From contig CAIQPR010000062.1 in the NCBI GenBank assembly GCA_903873775.1, positions 1-64,000 on the forward strand: a stretch of 64,000 bases of DNA, given 5' to 3'. This DNA comes from an uncultured Actinomycetes bacterium. Lineage in GTDB: Bacteria > Actinomycetota > Acidimicrobiia > Acidimicrobiales > RAAP-2. Below are positions 8,474 to 17,113 of this stretch, one piece after another. The notes below the pieces were generated by a model. It was not told the origin of the DNA. It ran no database searches and was given only the letters and a program-made list of their open reading frames with translations. Positions within the stretch are counted from its first letter, which is position 1. The number at the start of each line of letters is the position of its first letter. A program made the translations under genes and the position numbers.

Positions 8474-8958
8474 TTCGGAAGATTGGCCTCGATAGCGCCG
8501 ACGAGTGCGGGGTCATTCGGCTCGACCAGCGGGGCGAAACGACCTACCACCTGACCCGCCGGGGACACCAGGAACTTCTCAAAGTTCCAGCGAATGTCAC
8601 CATCGACGCCGTCCGCATCGGCCACCGTCGTCAGTTCGGCGTAGATCGGGTGACGGGTCTCACCGTTGACGTCGATCTTCTCCATCAGCGGGAAACTCAC
8701 GCCGTAGGTCAAAGAACAGAATTCCTTGATTTCTTCGGCCGTACCGGGCTCTTGGCCCATGAACTGGTTGCACGGAAAGCCCACAACCGTGAAGCCCTTG
8801 TCGGCGTACGTCTCTTGTAGCTGCTCGAGTCCTTCGTACTGCGGAGTCAGTCCGCACTTCGACGCCACATTGACGACGAGAACGGTCTTACCGGCGAACG
8901 CGCCGAGCGTCGTGGGCTCGCCGTCGATCGTGTGAATGGGGTATTCGCTGAGTGCCAT
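8470..8958 (-). CDS. Glutathione peroxidase-family thiol peroxidase
   Basis: This 162-residue thioredoxin-fold peroxidase reduces hydroperoxides. The active-site segment is VNVASKCGLTPQYEGL, where Cys replaces selenocysteine. GFPCNQFMGQEPGT supplies the Gln and a second Cys, and WNFEKFL supplies the Trp and Asn of the catalytic tetrad. Actinobacteria lack glutathione in general, so thioredoxin is the likely reductant (family knowledge). ATG at 8958 is chosen because TAGGGT lies seven bases upstream; a GTG three codons earlier overlaps that hexamer. It converges on the acetyltransferase with a shared CTAG stop overlap. Confidence 0.94.
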   Translation of the reverse strand: MALSEYPIHTIDGEPTTLGAFAGKTVLVVNVASKCGLTPQYEGLEQLQETYADKGFTVVGFPCNQFMGQEPGTAEEIKEFCSLTYGVSFPLMEKIDVNGETRHPIYAELTTVADADGVDGDIRWNFEKFLVSPAGQVVGRFAPLVEPNDPALVGAIEANLPN

Positions 8959-9011
8959 GGCTGGCACCCTATACGCACTTTCGCCGTCGTGCGTCCCTCT
9001 AGTCTGGCCCG

Positions 9012-9965
9012 ATGCGCGCGGTCGTGATAGCGAATGATCTGCTCAACGTCGAACAACGGCCCGATCTCGTTGCGGGCCCCCGTGACGTGGTCGTCAATGT
9101 GCGAGCCGCCGGACTGAATGCGGCGGATCTCCTGCAGCGACGGGGCTTCTACCCCGCTCCCCCGGGTTGGCCGGCGGACATTCCCGGCCTCGAAATCGCC
9201 GGAGATGTCGCCGCGTGCGGTCCGGGTGTGAGCGAGTGGCGCGTCGGGGATCGCGTGTGCGCGATCGTGGGCGGAGGTGGGCAGGCCACCCAGTGCCTCG
9301 TACCCGCGGAGCACCTCATCCCGATTCCCTCGGGACTCGAGTTCACCTCGGCCGGAGGATTCGCTGAAGCCTTTACCACCGCCTATGACGCCCTGATTCG
9401 TCAAGCCCGTCTCGCTCACGGTGAGCGCGTCCTGATTTCCGGTGCAGCCGGGGGTGTGGGCTCCGCGGCCCTACAAATCGCGCGGGCGTGGGGAGCTATT
9501 CCCGTCGCGACCGTGCGCGACCACGCCCACGACGAACGCCTACGAGCTCTGGGCGCACACGAGATCGTTACCTTCGACGAGATCGAGTCCCTCGAGGCGG
9601 TGTCCGTCGTCCTGGAGCTCGTCGGTGCGGCTCACTTCCAGCACGCCCAAAAGGTCCTGGCGCCCTTCGGGCGGGTGGTCGTCATCGGCGTCGGTGGCGG
9701 CGGACGCGTTGAGGTCGATCTTCTCTCCGTGATGAGCAAGCGATTGACGCTGACGGGTTCAACCCTTCGCGCCCGCGGACGAGGCGAAAAAGCCGATATT
9801 GCCCGTGAGGTCACCGAGAACCTCGTCCCCCTGTGGGCGTCGGGTCGTCTCCACGTGCCGGTCGCGCAGACGTTCCCCCTCGACCGAGTCGAGGCCGCCT
9901 ACGAGGCGTTTGCCACCCCCGGCAAATTCGGGAAGATCATCCTCACAACCAACGAAGGTCGTTAG
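9012..9965 (+). CDS. Zinc-independent quinone oxidoreductase (MDR superfamily)
   Basis: A 317-residue medium-chain reductase. The N-terminal GroES-like domain contains AGLNAADLLQRRGFYP and IPGLEIAGDV. The NADPH-binding Rossmann motif is ISGAAGGVGSAALQIARAWG near residue 140. The catalytic zinc ligands of alcohol dehydrogenases are absent, which places it with QOR/zeta-crystallin enzymes that reduce quinones or enones. ATG at 9012 has TAGTCT (9000-9005) six bases upstream, a leaderless signature. The TAG stop overlaps the stop of the convergent DUF5684 gene. Confidence 0.93.
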   Translation: MRAVVIANDLLNVEQRPDLVAGPRDVVVNVRAAGLNAADLLQRRGFYPAPPGWPADIPGLEIAGDVAACGPGVSEWRVGDRVCAIVGGGGQATQCLVPAEHLIPIPSGLEFTSAGGFAEAFTTAYDALIRQARLAHGERVLISGAAGGVGSAALQIARAWGAIPVATVRDHAHDERLRALGAHEIVTFDEIESLEAVSVVLELVGAAHFQHAQKVLAPFGRVVVIGVGGGGRVEVDLLSVMSKRLTLTGSTLRARGRGEKADIAREVTENLVPLWASGRLHVPVAQTFPLDRVEAAYEAFATPGKFGKIILTTNEGR

Positions 9966-10330
9966 TTGTGCTGCACCGGCGCGTACGTGGCGTCACCGAA
10001 GGCCAAGATCGGCCCAAAGATGAAGGGCAGGAAGATCAGGCCGATGGCGAAGCCCGTTCCCTTCTTGAATGACTTCGCGAGATCGAGCGCCAGAATGATG
10101 GCGATGACGAAGTTCACCAGCGGAACGAGAAGGAGCAGAAGCCACCATCCCGGACGACGCACAACCTTGAGCAGCACCCAGACGTTGTAGATCGGAATAA
10201 TCGCGGCCCAGCCGAATTGGCCCGCCTTGGTGAAAATCCTCCACAAGCAGGCGTACTCAAAAACAATAAACACCAGGTAGACCAAGAGGCCTACGCTGGC
10301 TCCGGATGACGCCAACATTGCTACGGACAT
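9962..10330 (-). CDS. DUF5684-like small membrane protein
   Basis: The 122-residue product is almost entirely hydrophobic, with four predicted membrane segments. The sequence IFTKAGQFGWAAIIPIYN followed by VVRRPGWWLLLLLVPLVNF is typical of the DUF5684 family, which is sometimes found next to signal peptidases. The end reads FIFGPILAFGDATYAPV. The start ATG at 10330 has a GGGGGG ribosome binding site at correct distance. Function is unknown. It shares a 4-base stop overlap with the quinone oxidoreductase gene. Confidence 0.8.
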   Translation of the reverse strand: MSVAMLASSGASVGLLVYLVFIVFEYACLWRIFTKAGQFGWAAIIPIYNVWVLLKVVRRPGWWLLLLLVPLVNFVIAIILALDLAKSFKKGTGFAIGLIFLPFIFGPILAFGDATYAPVQHN

Positions 10331-10388
10331 AACAACCCCCCACGGAAACTTGCAAAACAGTACAAGAGGTCGTGGCGCGAAACGCGGA

Positions 10389-10838
10389 TTATCCGCCAAG
10401 AATTTGGCGGGCGACCTTGTCCGCGCGGCGTCGACGCGTAGCTTCCTGCTTGGCGTCCGCGACGTAACGCGCCCATTCACGTTGATGCGACGGCGCCAGC
10501 TCGGCGAACGCGGCGAGGGACCCTGTGACCTTCGACAGGGCCTCGGTGAGTTCCGGTGGCACATCCACCGCATCCGGTGTGGGATTGATGACGAGCCGGG
10601 CTCTCACGAGTGACCCCGGCTCAACCTTTGCGGCGTCACGATGCTCCTTGCGCATGGCGACGTGCGGCACACCCCCGTACATCTGCACGCGGCCGGTGAA
10701 GGAATAGCCGTTCACGGTCACCACGACAGGTGCGCGTCGCGAGCCGAGAATCTCAACCGGATCAAACGGGAGGACCAAGAACGCTGTCGACCCGGACGTG
10801 TTCGACTTTCGCAGTTCACAGTCCCACTCATCTGTCAC
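10389..10838 (-). CDS. DUF1905/YdeI-like small protein
   Basis: The 149-residue product has an N-terminal DUF1905 beta-barrel-like domain (TAFLVLPFDPVEILG, then VVVTVNGYSFTGRVQMYGG). A short YdeI/OmdA-type helical tail follows (PELTEALSKVTGSLAAFAELAPSHQREWARYV). The family is named after bacteriocin-protection proteins, but its biochemical role is not established. GTG at 10838 is preceded by TAGACA at seven bases. A longer start at 10874 would add a poorly conserved peptide. It is divergent from the DUF5522 gene. Confidence 0.8.
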   Translation of the reverse strand: MTDEWDCELRKSNTSGSTAFLVLPFDPVEILGSRRAPVVVTVNGYSFTGRVQMYGGVPHVAMRKEHRDAAKVEPGSLVRARLVINPTPDAVDVPPELTEALSKVTGSLAAFAELAPSHQREWARYVADAKQEATRRRRADKVARQILGG

Positions 10839-10890
10839 GACGGAGTGTCTAGCGCACGTCGCCGTCGTGCGCACCGGTAGGTTGCGCCAC

Positions 10891-11112
10891 GTGGTTGAGA
10901 CTGCGATCCCCCGTCCCCACCCCTCGCGTCTCGACCCCTCGAGAGCGGACTACGCGTCCATCATCGAAGCGCACGAAAACGCTGTGCGCGCCGGTCGACC
11001 TGCGTACCGGGATCCGGCCTCAGGTCTCGTGGTCCTCACGGTGGTGACGCACTTGACTCGTGGGGCGTGTTGCGACAGCGGCTGTCGGCACTGCCCTTTT
11101 ATTTGCGCCTAG
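10891..11112 (+). CDS. DUF5522 small Cys-rich protein
   Basis: A 73-residue protein matching the short DUF5522 family: HPSRLDPSRADYASIIEAH, then PASGLVVLTVVTH and the Cys-rich end RGACCDSGCRHCPF. Four Cys residues in CC-x2-GC-x2-C spacing suggest metal binding. This is inferred, and no activity is known. GTG at 10891 is chosen because TAGGTT (10878-10883) is seven bases upstream and conserved sequence begins right after it. Its TAG overlaps the stop of the DHA2 exporter on the opposite strand. Confidence 0.8.
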   Translation: MVETAIPRPHPSRLDPSRADYASIIEAHENAVRAGRPAYRDPASGLVVLTVVTHLTRGACCDSGCRHCPFICA

Positions 11113-12677
11113 TGACCAACGGCGACGGTGTCGTGCTGGCCGAGGTGGTGTCGATCAACGTTCACCAGCGCGAAGAACGTGACGGCGCCGATGAGCAGCA
11201 TGAGAGCCCCGAACTTAAAGGCGGTGTCGTACCCGTGCACGTAGGCCTGTGCGGAGGTCACCACCGCCCAGTGCTCGTGGTTCTGCACAGCGGTCGTCAC
11301 GTCAGACTTCGACATGTGATGTGCGATGCCGTAGGCCGTGAGGAAGCTCGTGGTCGCGGTCACGGCAATCGTGTTCTGGATCGCCGTACCGAAGGAACCA
11401 CCGACCTGCTGGGTCGTCGTCAACACTGCGGACGCGGCGCCGGTGTCCTGCGGCTGCACGTTGAACAGTGCGGTTGACGCCAAGGACACGAAGGTCATAC
11501 CGAGTCCGAGACTCATCACGATCATGGCGGGCATCACGTGCGTGACGTACCCACTGTCGTACTGAATCGTGGACAGGTACAGCAGACCACCCGACGCCAT
11601 GAGACATCCGATGGTCGCCAAGGGGCGCGGTCCGACCTTCGGCAGCAGCTGACTCGTGAGACCGGCCGAGAAGATAATGCCCAGGGAGAAGGGCAGGAAG
11701 CACAAACCCGACTTGACGGCGGAGAACCCGTGGATGTTCTGGAAGTAGAACGTCATGAACAGGAACATTCCAAAGATGCCCATACCGACAAGCAGCTGCG
11801 TGATGTACGAACCCGCGCGCACGCGATCCGTAATGAGACGCAACGGCAGGAGCGGCGACTTCACCTTCGACTCGAGCAGGAAGAAGAACGCGAGCAGCGC
11901 CGCGCCGATCACCATGTACGGCCACGCCGACGTCGATCCCCAGCTGTTGGCGGCGGCTTGGGACACACCGAAGACGATGAGGACCATGCCAATGGTGGCG
12001 GTCAACGCTCCGGGCACGTCATACTTCGGGTGACCGGCAACCTTGGATTCACGCACGTTCGGAATCGCCAAGAAGAAGGCGATCAGCGCCATGGGCGTGT
12101 TCACGAACATGCACCAGCGCCACGAGAAGTACTGCGTCAAGATGCCACCGGCGATGAGACCAATCGCCGCGCCGACGCCCGACAGCGCGCCGTAGACGCC
12201 GAAGGCCTTCGCGCGCTCCTTGGAGTCCGTGAACGTCACCGAGATCAATGACAACGCCGCCGGCGCCAACAATGCGCCAAAGACGCCCTGTAGGGCGCGG
12301 GCACCAAAGAGCATTCCTTGGGTGGTCGAAAGTCCACCAAGAAGCGACGCCACCGCGAAGCCGAGAAGACCAATCAGGAACGCGCGCTTGCGCCCGAGGT
12401 AGTCACCAATGCGTCCACCGAGGAGCAGGAATCCACCGAAGGTCAAGGTGTAGGCGGTAATGGCCCACTGGTAGTTCTTCGGCTCAATGTGCAAGGTCAC
12501 TGCCGCGTGCGGCAGCGCGATGTTGATAATCGACGCGTCAAGAACCACCATCAACTGCGCGATGGCAATCACCACCAACGCGAACCACCGGCGAGGGTCC
12601 GGGGCCCCGCTCGGCGTCGTACCCATCAGTTCGTCGGCGTCAGTCGTCACGGAAGTGTCCAATCGTTGGTGGTCCAA
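11109..12677 (-). CDS. DHA2-family MFS drug exporter (EmrB/QacA type)
   Basis: The 522-residue protein has fourteen predicted transmembrane helices, the hallmark of the DHA2 drug:proton antiporters. The motif LDASIINIALP near residue 48 and motif A GGRIGDYLGRKRAF near residue 88 are intact. Its likely role is proton-driven efflux of a hydrophobic toxin from the inner membrane. A perfect MarR-type palindrome lies just upstream (12692-12711), matching the one by the MarR gene at 2131. Repression by that regulator is the natural inference. The start is uncertain: TTG at 12677 is given, with GTG at 12650 or ATG at 12626 possible, and none has a clear ribosome binding site. Confidence 0.92.
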   Translation of the reverse strand: MDHQRLDTSVTTDADELMGTTPSGAPDPRRWFALVVIAIAQLMVVLDASIINIALPHAAVTLHIEPKNYQWAITAYTLTFGGFLLLGGRIGDYLGRKRAFLIGLLGFAVASLLGGLSTTQGMLFGARALQGVFGALLAPAALSLISVTFTDSKERAKAFGVYGALSGVGAAIGLIAGGILTQYFSWRWCMFVNTPMALIAFFLAIPNVRESKVAGHPKYDVPGALTATIGMVLIVFGVSQAAANSWGSTSAWPYMVIGAALLAFFFLLESKVKSPLLPLRLITDRVRAGSYITQLLVGMGIFGMFLFMTFYFQNIHGFSAVKSGLCFLPFSLGIIFSAGLTSQLLPKVGPRPLATIGCLMASGGLLYLSTIQYDSGYVTHVMPAMIVMSLGLGMTFVSLASTALFNVQPQDTGAASAVLTTTQQVGGSFGTAIQNTIAVTATTSFLTAYGIAHHMSKSDVTTAVQNHEHWAVVTSAQAYVHGYDTAFKFGALMLLIGAVTFFALVNVDRHHLGQHDTVAVGH

Positions 12678-12680
12678 AAG

Positions 12681-12722
12681 AAAGGGTCACATTAGTTGCA
12701 CGTGCAACTAATGTGACCCTTT
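12681..12722 (-). terminator. 42-bp perfect palindrome: hairpin plus MarR operator
   Basis: The two 21-bp arms (12681-12701 and 12702-12722) are perfect reverse complements with no spacer. Read on the minus strand the stem ends in a T-rich run, as a factor-independent terminator for ald. A-rich and T-rich flanks on both sides would also allow termination on the plus strand. Its centre is the operator at 12692-12711. Confidence 0.7.
12692..12711. promoter_or_regulatory. MarR-type operator, copy 2 (perfect)
   Basis: TTAGTTGC-ACGT-GCAACTAA is a perfect inverted repeat 15 bases upstream of the DHA2 exporter start. The arms equal the operator arms at 2063-2070 and 2105-2112. Confidence 0.75.
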
Positions 12723-12773
12723 TTTTGCAGAACTTTCGCGGCGGTTTGTCGACGTTGACCGAACCACCTTCTA

Positions 12774-13892
12774 TTACAGAAATGCACTCAGCGACACGGA
12801 ATCGAGTCCGTGCGCGTCGGCCACCGGTCCGTAGGTGAGGTGACCGTCCACCACATTGACGCCTTCGGCGAGAGCCGAGTCCCGCAGCACCGCCTCGCGC
12901 CACCCGTGACGCGCCAGTTCGATGGTGTACGGCAACGTGGCGTTCGCCAACGCGTGGGTGGACGTGTTCGGCACCGCGCCAGGCATGTTCGCAACGCAAT
13001 AGAAGACGCACCCGTTGTGCTCGAACACGGGCTCGGAGTGTGTGGTCGGTCGGGTGGCTTCAAAGCATCCACCTTGGTCGACCGAAATGTCCACCAGTAC
13101 CGATCCGGGTCGCATACGTGACACCAGGTCGTCGCTCACGAGCTTCGGCGCCTTCGCGCCGACAACGAGCACGGCGCCAATGACGATGTCCGCGAGAACG
13201 CAGGCCTCTTCAATCGCGTGCGTCGAAGACGCCACGGTCTCGACCTCGCCACGGAAGTGGTGGTCGATGGTGCGCAAACGCTCGAGGTTCTTGTCGAAAA
13301 TCGAGACGTTGGCGTGCATACCGACGGCCAGCGTGGCGGCCGCCATGCCCGCGACGCCGGCCCCGATGACGACAACATTCGCCGCGGCGACACCCGGCAC
13401 GCCGCACACCAGCGTGCCGCGACCGCCACCCGCGCGCATCAGGTGGTGCGCTCCCATCAAAGGGGCCATCCGACCGGCCACTTCGCTCATCGGAGTGAGC
13501 AGCGGCAACGAATTGTCACGGAGACGAACCGTTTCGTAGGCAATGGCAACGTTGCCGGCGGCGACGAGCGCGTCGGTGCAACTACGCGAGGCCGCGAGGT
13601 GCAGGTACGTGAAGAGCACCTGATTCGGTCGCGCGGACAAGCGGTGATACTCGGACTCGACGGGCTCTTTCACCTTGAGGACGAGTTCCGCGTCCGCCCA
13701 GACGTCGTCCGCCTCATCGACGATGGTCGCTCCGGTCGCTTGGAAGTCGGCGTCACGAATTGAGGAACCGACACCCGCGCCACGCTGCACCAGCACGGTG
13801 TGGCCGTGGGCGGTGAGCTCACGCACCCCCGCGGGCGTGATGGCGACGCGGTACTCGTCGGTCTTGACTTCTGATGGCACTCCGATGATCAT
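12774..13892 (-). CDS. ald: Alanine dehydrogenase
   Basis: This 372-residue NAD-dependent enzyme interconverts L-alanine with pyruvate and ammonia. The start MIIGVPSEVKTDEYRVAITP is the family signature. LVLKVKEP holds the substrate-binding Lys and FTYLHLAASR the catalytic His. The NAD-binding loop is VVVIGAGVAGMAAATLA near residue 170. An AAAGGA ribosome binding site precedes the ATG at 13892. It follows the permease gene by 51 bases and the aldehyde dehydrogenase before that, so it closes an operon. In this context it probably turns alanine made by the aminotransferase back into pyruvate. A hairpin follows the stop. Confidence 0.96.
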   Translation of the reverse strand: MIIGVPSEVKTDEYRVAITPAGVRELTAHGHTVLVQRGAGVGSSIRDADFQATGATIVDEADDVWADAELVLKVKEPVESEYHRLSARPNQVLFTYLHLAASRSCTDALVAAGNVAIAYETVRLRDNSLPLLTPMSEVAGRMAPLMGAHHLMRAGGGRGTLVCGVPGVAAANVVVIGAGVAGMAAATLAVGMHANVSIFDKNLERLRTIDHHFRGEVETVASSTHAIEEACVLADIVIGAVLVVGAKAPKLVSDDLVSRMRPGSVLVDISVDQGGCFEATRPTTHSEPVFEHNGCVFYCVANMPGAVPNTSTHALANATLPYTIELARHGWREAVLRDSALAEGVNVVDGHLTYGPVADAHGLDSVSLSAFL

Positions 13893-13943
13893 CGTTGATC
13901 ACTCATCCTTTGCCGATGAACGGCCTCATTTTTGACGAAACAC

Positions 13944-15443
13944 TTACTCGATCGAGGTGTACGCCTGCGACTTCGTCCTGAAGAAGTTGCCCTTGGTTTC
14001 TAACCTCGCGATAATCACCAGCGGAATGCCCAGCAGCATCGTGATCAAGATGGACAGCGCTTGGTTATCACCAGGAATCGTCCACTGATTCCAGAAGACC
14101 TTGCCGCCGACAAACAGAAGGACGATGCCCGAGAGCAAGGGCATGAGAACACCCGTGAAGAAGAACTTGACGTCGCGGAACGCCACGCGGCGGTACGCCC
14201 ACGCGCACGTGATGCCGGTGACGCCGTAGTAGAAGCCGATCAGCACACCGATATTGGTCACCATCGCCGACTCCACGAAGTTGTACCCGCTCTGCGAGAC
14301 CGAGGTGAGCAAAATACCGAACAGGCAGATGAACGACAGAATCAGGGTGCCGACGGCCGGGGTGCGCGTCTTTCCCTGGATTGCTCCGAACACCTTGGGG
14401 AACACCTTGTCTCGGGACATGGAATAGGTAATACGGGCAGCCGGAAGCAGTGTGGTCTGGGTGGTACCCACGGTTGAACTCAATACCGCGAAAATCATCA
14501 CGTACCCAGCCCACGATCCCACGGCGTGGTTCGCGAAGTAGAAGAGGATGTTGGTTCCCTGCGCCTGGATGACCGACTGCGGAAGAAGCATCTGTGCGGC
14601 CACGATGTTCAACAAGAACACGACCAGCAAGAGAAACATGGAGATGATGCCCGCGCGTCCCGGGTTGACCGACGCGTTCTTCGATTCCTCATTCAAATTG
14701 ACGGCCGTGTCCCAGCCCCAGAAGAAGAAGACGCCGAGAACAATCCCTCCCGCGAGGGCAGACATCCCGCCCAGATTGAACGGATTGAACCAGCTGAAGT
14801 GGAATCCCGTCGAACCCTTCGGGTGCGAGACGATCACCTTGATGATGCCCCACAGTGAAAAACCGACAACCGCCACGTACTCAATGATCACGAGGACCCA
14901 CTGGAAGTTCGTTGTCCAACGAATACCCCAGACACACACGAAGGTCACGAACGCCAGCCACACCGCACCGACGATGCAGATCAGGCCGAGATTGCCGGCC
15001 GTCGAGTCAGAAATCCAGCCGATGCTGTTGAAGAACTGGAGGGTGTACGAACCAGCCAGCAACGGAGCGATCACGCAGAAAATGGTGCTGAGCGCTACCT
15101 GGACCCATCCGTTGTACCAACCGAGGTAGGGCGTGGTGAGCTTGGAGACCCACGAGTAGGACGCACCACAGTCGGGGTCGCGACGATTCAAGTGGAAGTA
15201 CGCGAGTGCGATGAAGATCACCGGAACGAATGAGACGAGGATGAGCGACGGGGCAAAAATGCCGACTCCCGCCACCGCCGCCAGCGACGACATTGTCGAC
15301 GCGAGCGAATAGGCCGGGGCCACAGATGACACCGCAACAGCGGTGGAGTCGAACAAACTGAGCTCTTCGGCTCGAAGTTGCGGACCTGCTTCTCTGTCGG
15401 GAACGGGTACTCCAAATGGACCCGCGACGTCCTCGATACTCAT
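13944..15443 (-). CDS. APC-superfamily amino acid/amine permease
   Basis: The 499-residue protein has about twelve transmembrane helices. The N-terminal region APAYSLASTMSSLAAVAG is typical of APC amino acid-polyamine-organocation permeases, and CGASYSWVSKL corresponds to the conserved helix 3 motif. It should import an amine or amino acid at the cytoplasmic membrane. AGGGAG precedes the ATG at 15443. It lies 34 bases after the aldehyde dehydrogenase and before ald, so the three are probably co-transcribed. The neighbours suggest a polyamine, GABA or beta-alanine substrate, but this is inference. Confidence 0.92.
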   Translation of the reverse strand: MSIEDVAGPFGVPVPDREAGPQLRAEELSLFDSTAVAVSSVAPAYSLASTMSSLAAVAGVGIFAPSLILVSFVPVIFIALAYFHLNRRDPDCGASYSWVSKLTTPYLGWYNGWVQVALSTIFCVIAPLLAGSYTLQFFNSIGWISDSTAGNLGLICIVGAVWLAFVTFVCVWGIRWTTNFQWVLVIIEYVAVVGFSLWGIIKVIVSHPKGSTGFHFSWFNPFNLGGMSALAGGIVLGVFFFWGWDTAVNLNEESKNASVNPGRAGIISMFLLLVVFLLNIVAAQMLLPQSVIQAQGTNILFYFANHAVGSWAGYVMIFAVLSSTVGTTQTTLLPAARITYSMSRDKVFPKVFGAIQGKTRTPAVGTLILSFICLFGILLTSVSQSGYNFVESAMVTNIGVLIGFYYGVTGITCAWAYRRVAFRDVKFFFTGVLMPLLSGIVLLFVGGKVFWNQWTIPGDNQALSILITMLLGIPLVIIARLETKGNFFRTKSQAYTSIE

Positions 15444-15477
15444 ATCACTCCCTTTCGGTGAATTCGGATGCCTTACC

Positions 15478-16905
15478 CTACGCCTCGAGGTTGTGCATGA
15501 CGTGCTTTATACGCGTGTAATCCTCAAATCCGTAGGCCGAGAGGTCCTTGCCGTACCCGGAGTGCTTGAAGCCACCGTGGGGCATTTCCGCGACGAGAGG
15601 AATGTGCGTGTTGATCCAGACACACCCGAAGTCGAGGTCGCGTGCAAATCGCATGGCGCGACCGTGGTCCTTCGTCCACACCGAACTCGCGAGCGCGTAG
15701 TCCACGCCATTGGCGAACGCCAACGCCTCTGCCTCGTCGGTGAACTTCTGCACCGTGATCACGGGCCCGAAGATCTCGTTCTGGATCATTTCGTCATCTT
15801 GACGAAGGTCGGCAATAACGGTCGGGGCGACGAAGTAGCCCGCGTCACCGATGCGCTCGCCACCCGCGGCCACGGACGCGTGCGACGGGCGTCGTGACAA
15901 GAAGCCGGTCACGCGGTCGAGCTGGTTCACATTGTTCACCGGACCGAAGAGAGCGTCCTCATTGTCCGGCGCGCCGACGACGGTGTTGCGGGCCTGATCG
16001 GCGAGAGCGTCAAGGAAGTCGCCGTAGAGTCCGGGGGCGGCGAGAACGCGCGTGGCCGCCGTGCAGTCCTGCCCGGCGTTGAAGAATCCCGCCATCGCAA
16101 TACCCTCCGCGGCCGCTTCGATGTCCGCGTCGTCGAACACAATGACCGGCGCCTTGCCGCCGAGCTCCAGGTGTACACGCTTGAGCGTGTGCGAGGCCGA
16201 CTCCGCAACCTGCATACCCGCGCGCACCGAACCCGTCACCGACACCATGGCCGGGACCGAGTGCTCGACGAGCGCACGGCCGGTGTCGCGGTCACCGCAG
16301 ACGACGTTGAACACACCGGCCGGCAAGAACTCACTCATCACCTCGGCCATGAACAACGAGGACGCGGGCGTGGTATCCGCGGGCTTCAGCACCATGGTGT
16401 TACCGGCCGCCAATGCCGGGGCCCACTTCCACACGGCCATCATCATCGGATAGTTCCAGGGCGTCACCGCCCCGCAGACGCCGATCGGCTCGCGTCGGAC
16501 GTAACTGGTGTGTCCCTCTAAGTACTCAGCCGCGCCACGACCTTCGAGAAGCCGCGCCGCGCCGGCGAAGAAGCGAATCTGATCAATCATCGGCGGAATC
16601 TCCTCCGACATGGTGACCGCGACGATCTTCCCGCAGTTCTCGGCTTCAATCGCGACGAGCTCCTCCGCGCGCGCCTCGAGAGCGTCCGCGATCTGCAATA
16701 GGGCGCGTGAGCGCTGTGAGGGGGTAGTGCGCTTCCACGACGCGAATGCGGCGGCGGCCACACGCACGGCGTGGTCGACATCGGCGGCGTCGGATTGGGG
16801 CATTTCCGCGAAGGGCTGACCGGTGGCCGGGTTGAGAAGCTCCACGTACTTGCCACTCGCCGGCGCCACGGATTCCCCACCGATGAAGTTGGTTAGACGA
16901 CGCAT
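15478..16905 (-). CDS. NAD-dependent aldehyde dehydrogenase (aminobutyraldehyde/betaine-aldehyde type)
   Basis: A 475-residue class-1-like aldehyde dehydrogenase that oxidises an aldehyde to the acid. The cofactor-binding segment TPWNYPMMMAVWKWAPALAA contains the catalytic Asn. LELGGKAPVIVF supplies the general base Glu, and FNAGQDCTAATRVL contains the nucleophilic Cys near residue 280. The overall sequence resembles gamma-aminobutyraldehyde dehydrogenases. It is first in the minus-strand operon with the permease and ald, and divergent from the regulator-aminotransferase-oxidase operon. It probably oxidises the amino-aldehyde those enzymes make. No Shine-Dalgarno is obvious at ATG 16905. Confidence 0.94.
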   Translation of the reverse strand: MRRLTNFIGGESVAPASGKYVELLNPATGQPFAEMPQSDAADVDHAVRVAAAAFASWKRTTPSQRSRALLQIADALEARAEELVAIEAENCGKIVAVTMSEEIPPMIDQIRFFAGAARLLEGRGAAEYLEGHTSYVRREPIGVCGAVTPWNYPMMMAVWKWAPALAAGNTMVLKPADTTPASSLFMAEVMSEFLPAGVFNVVCGDRDTGRALVEHSVPAMVSVTGSVRAGMQVAESASHTLKRVHLELGGKAPVIVFDDADIEAAAEGIAMAGFFNAGQDCTAATRVLAAPGLYGDFLDALADQARNTVVGAPDNEDALFGPVNNVNQLDRVTGFLSRRPSHASVAAGGERIGDAGYFVAPTVIADLRQDDEMIQNEIFGPVITVQKFTDEAEALAFANGVDYALASSVWTKDHGRAMRFARDLDFGCVWINTHIPLVAEMPHGGFKHSGYGKDLSAYGFEDYTRIKHVMHNLEA

Positions 16906-17113
16906 AGTTCCCCCTCGGACACGATTTCTTCACACGTGTGCCGGTCGCACACGGGGTCCACTCTGCCAGATGGCACAAGGGTTTTGCAATTGTTAACGCA
17001 TGATTAAGTACCTGAGAACATTTTTCAGTACGCATATCGGCGCGAAGTGACGCTATAGTGGCGTTATCCGCAGTTACGGGATCTACCCAGATCCACGAGC
17101 CGGGGTACAACCA
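16906..17113. promoter_or_regulatory. Divergent control region of the amine-catabolism locus
   Basis: The 208-bp gap holds an AT-rich core (about 16981-17040) unlike the surrounding GC-rich genes. TATAGT (17054-17059) is a likely -10 for the plus-strand operon. GGATCT-ACCC-AGATCC (17079-17094) is a perfect inverted repeat in its leader. Repeats AAGTAC and CAGTACGCAT in the AT-rich core may be Lrp/AsnC sites; this is inference. Confidence 0.5.
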
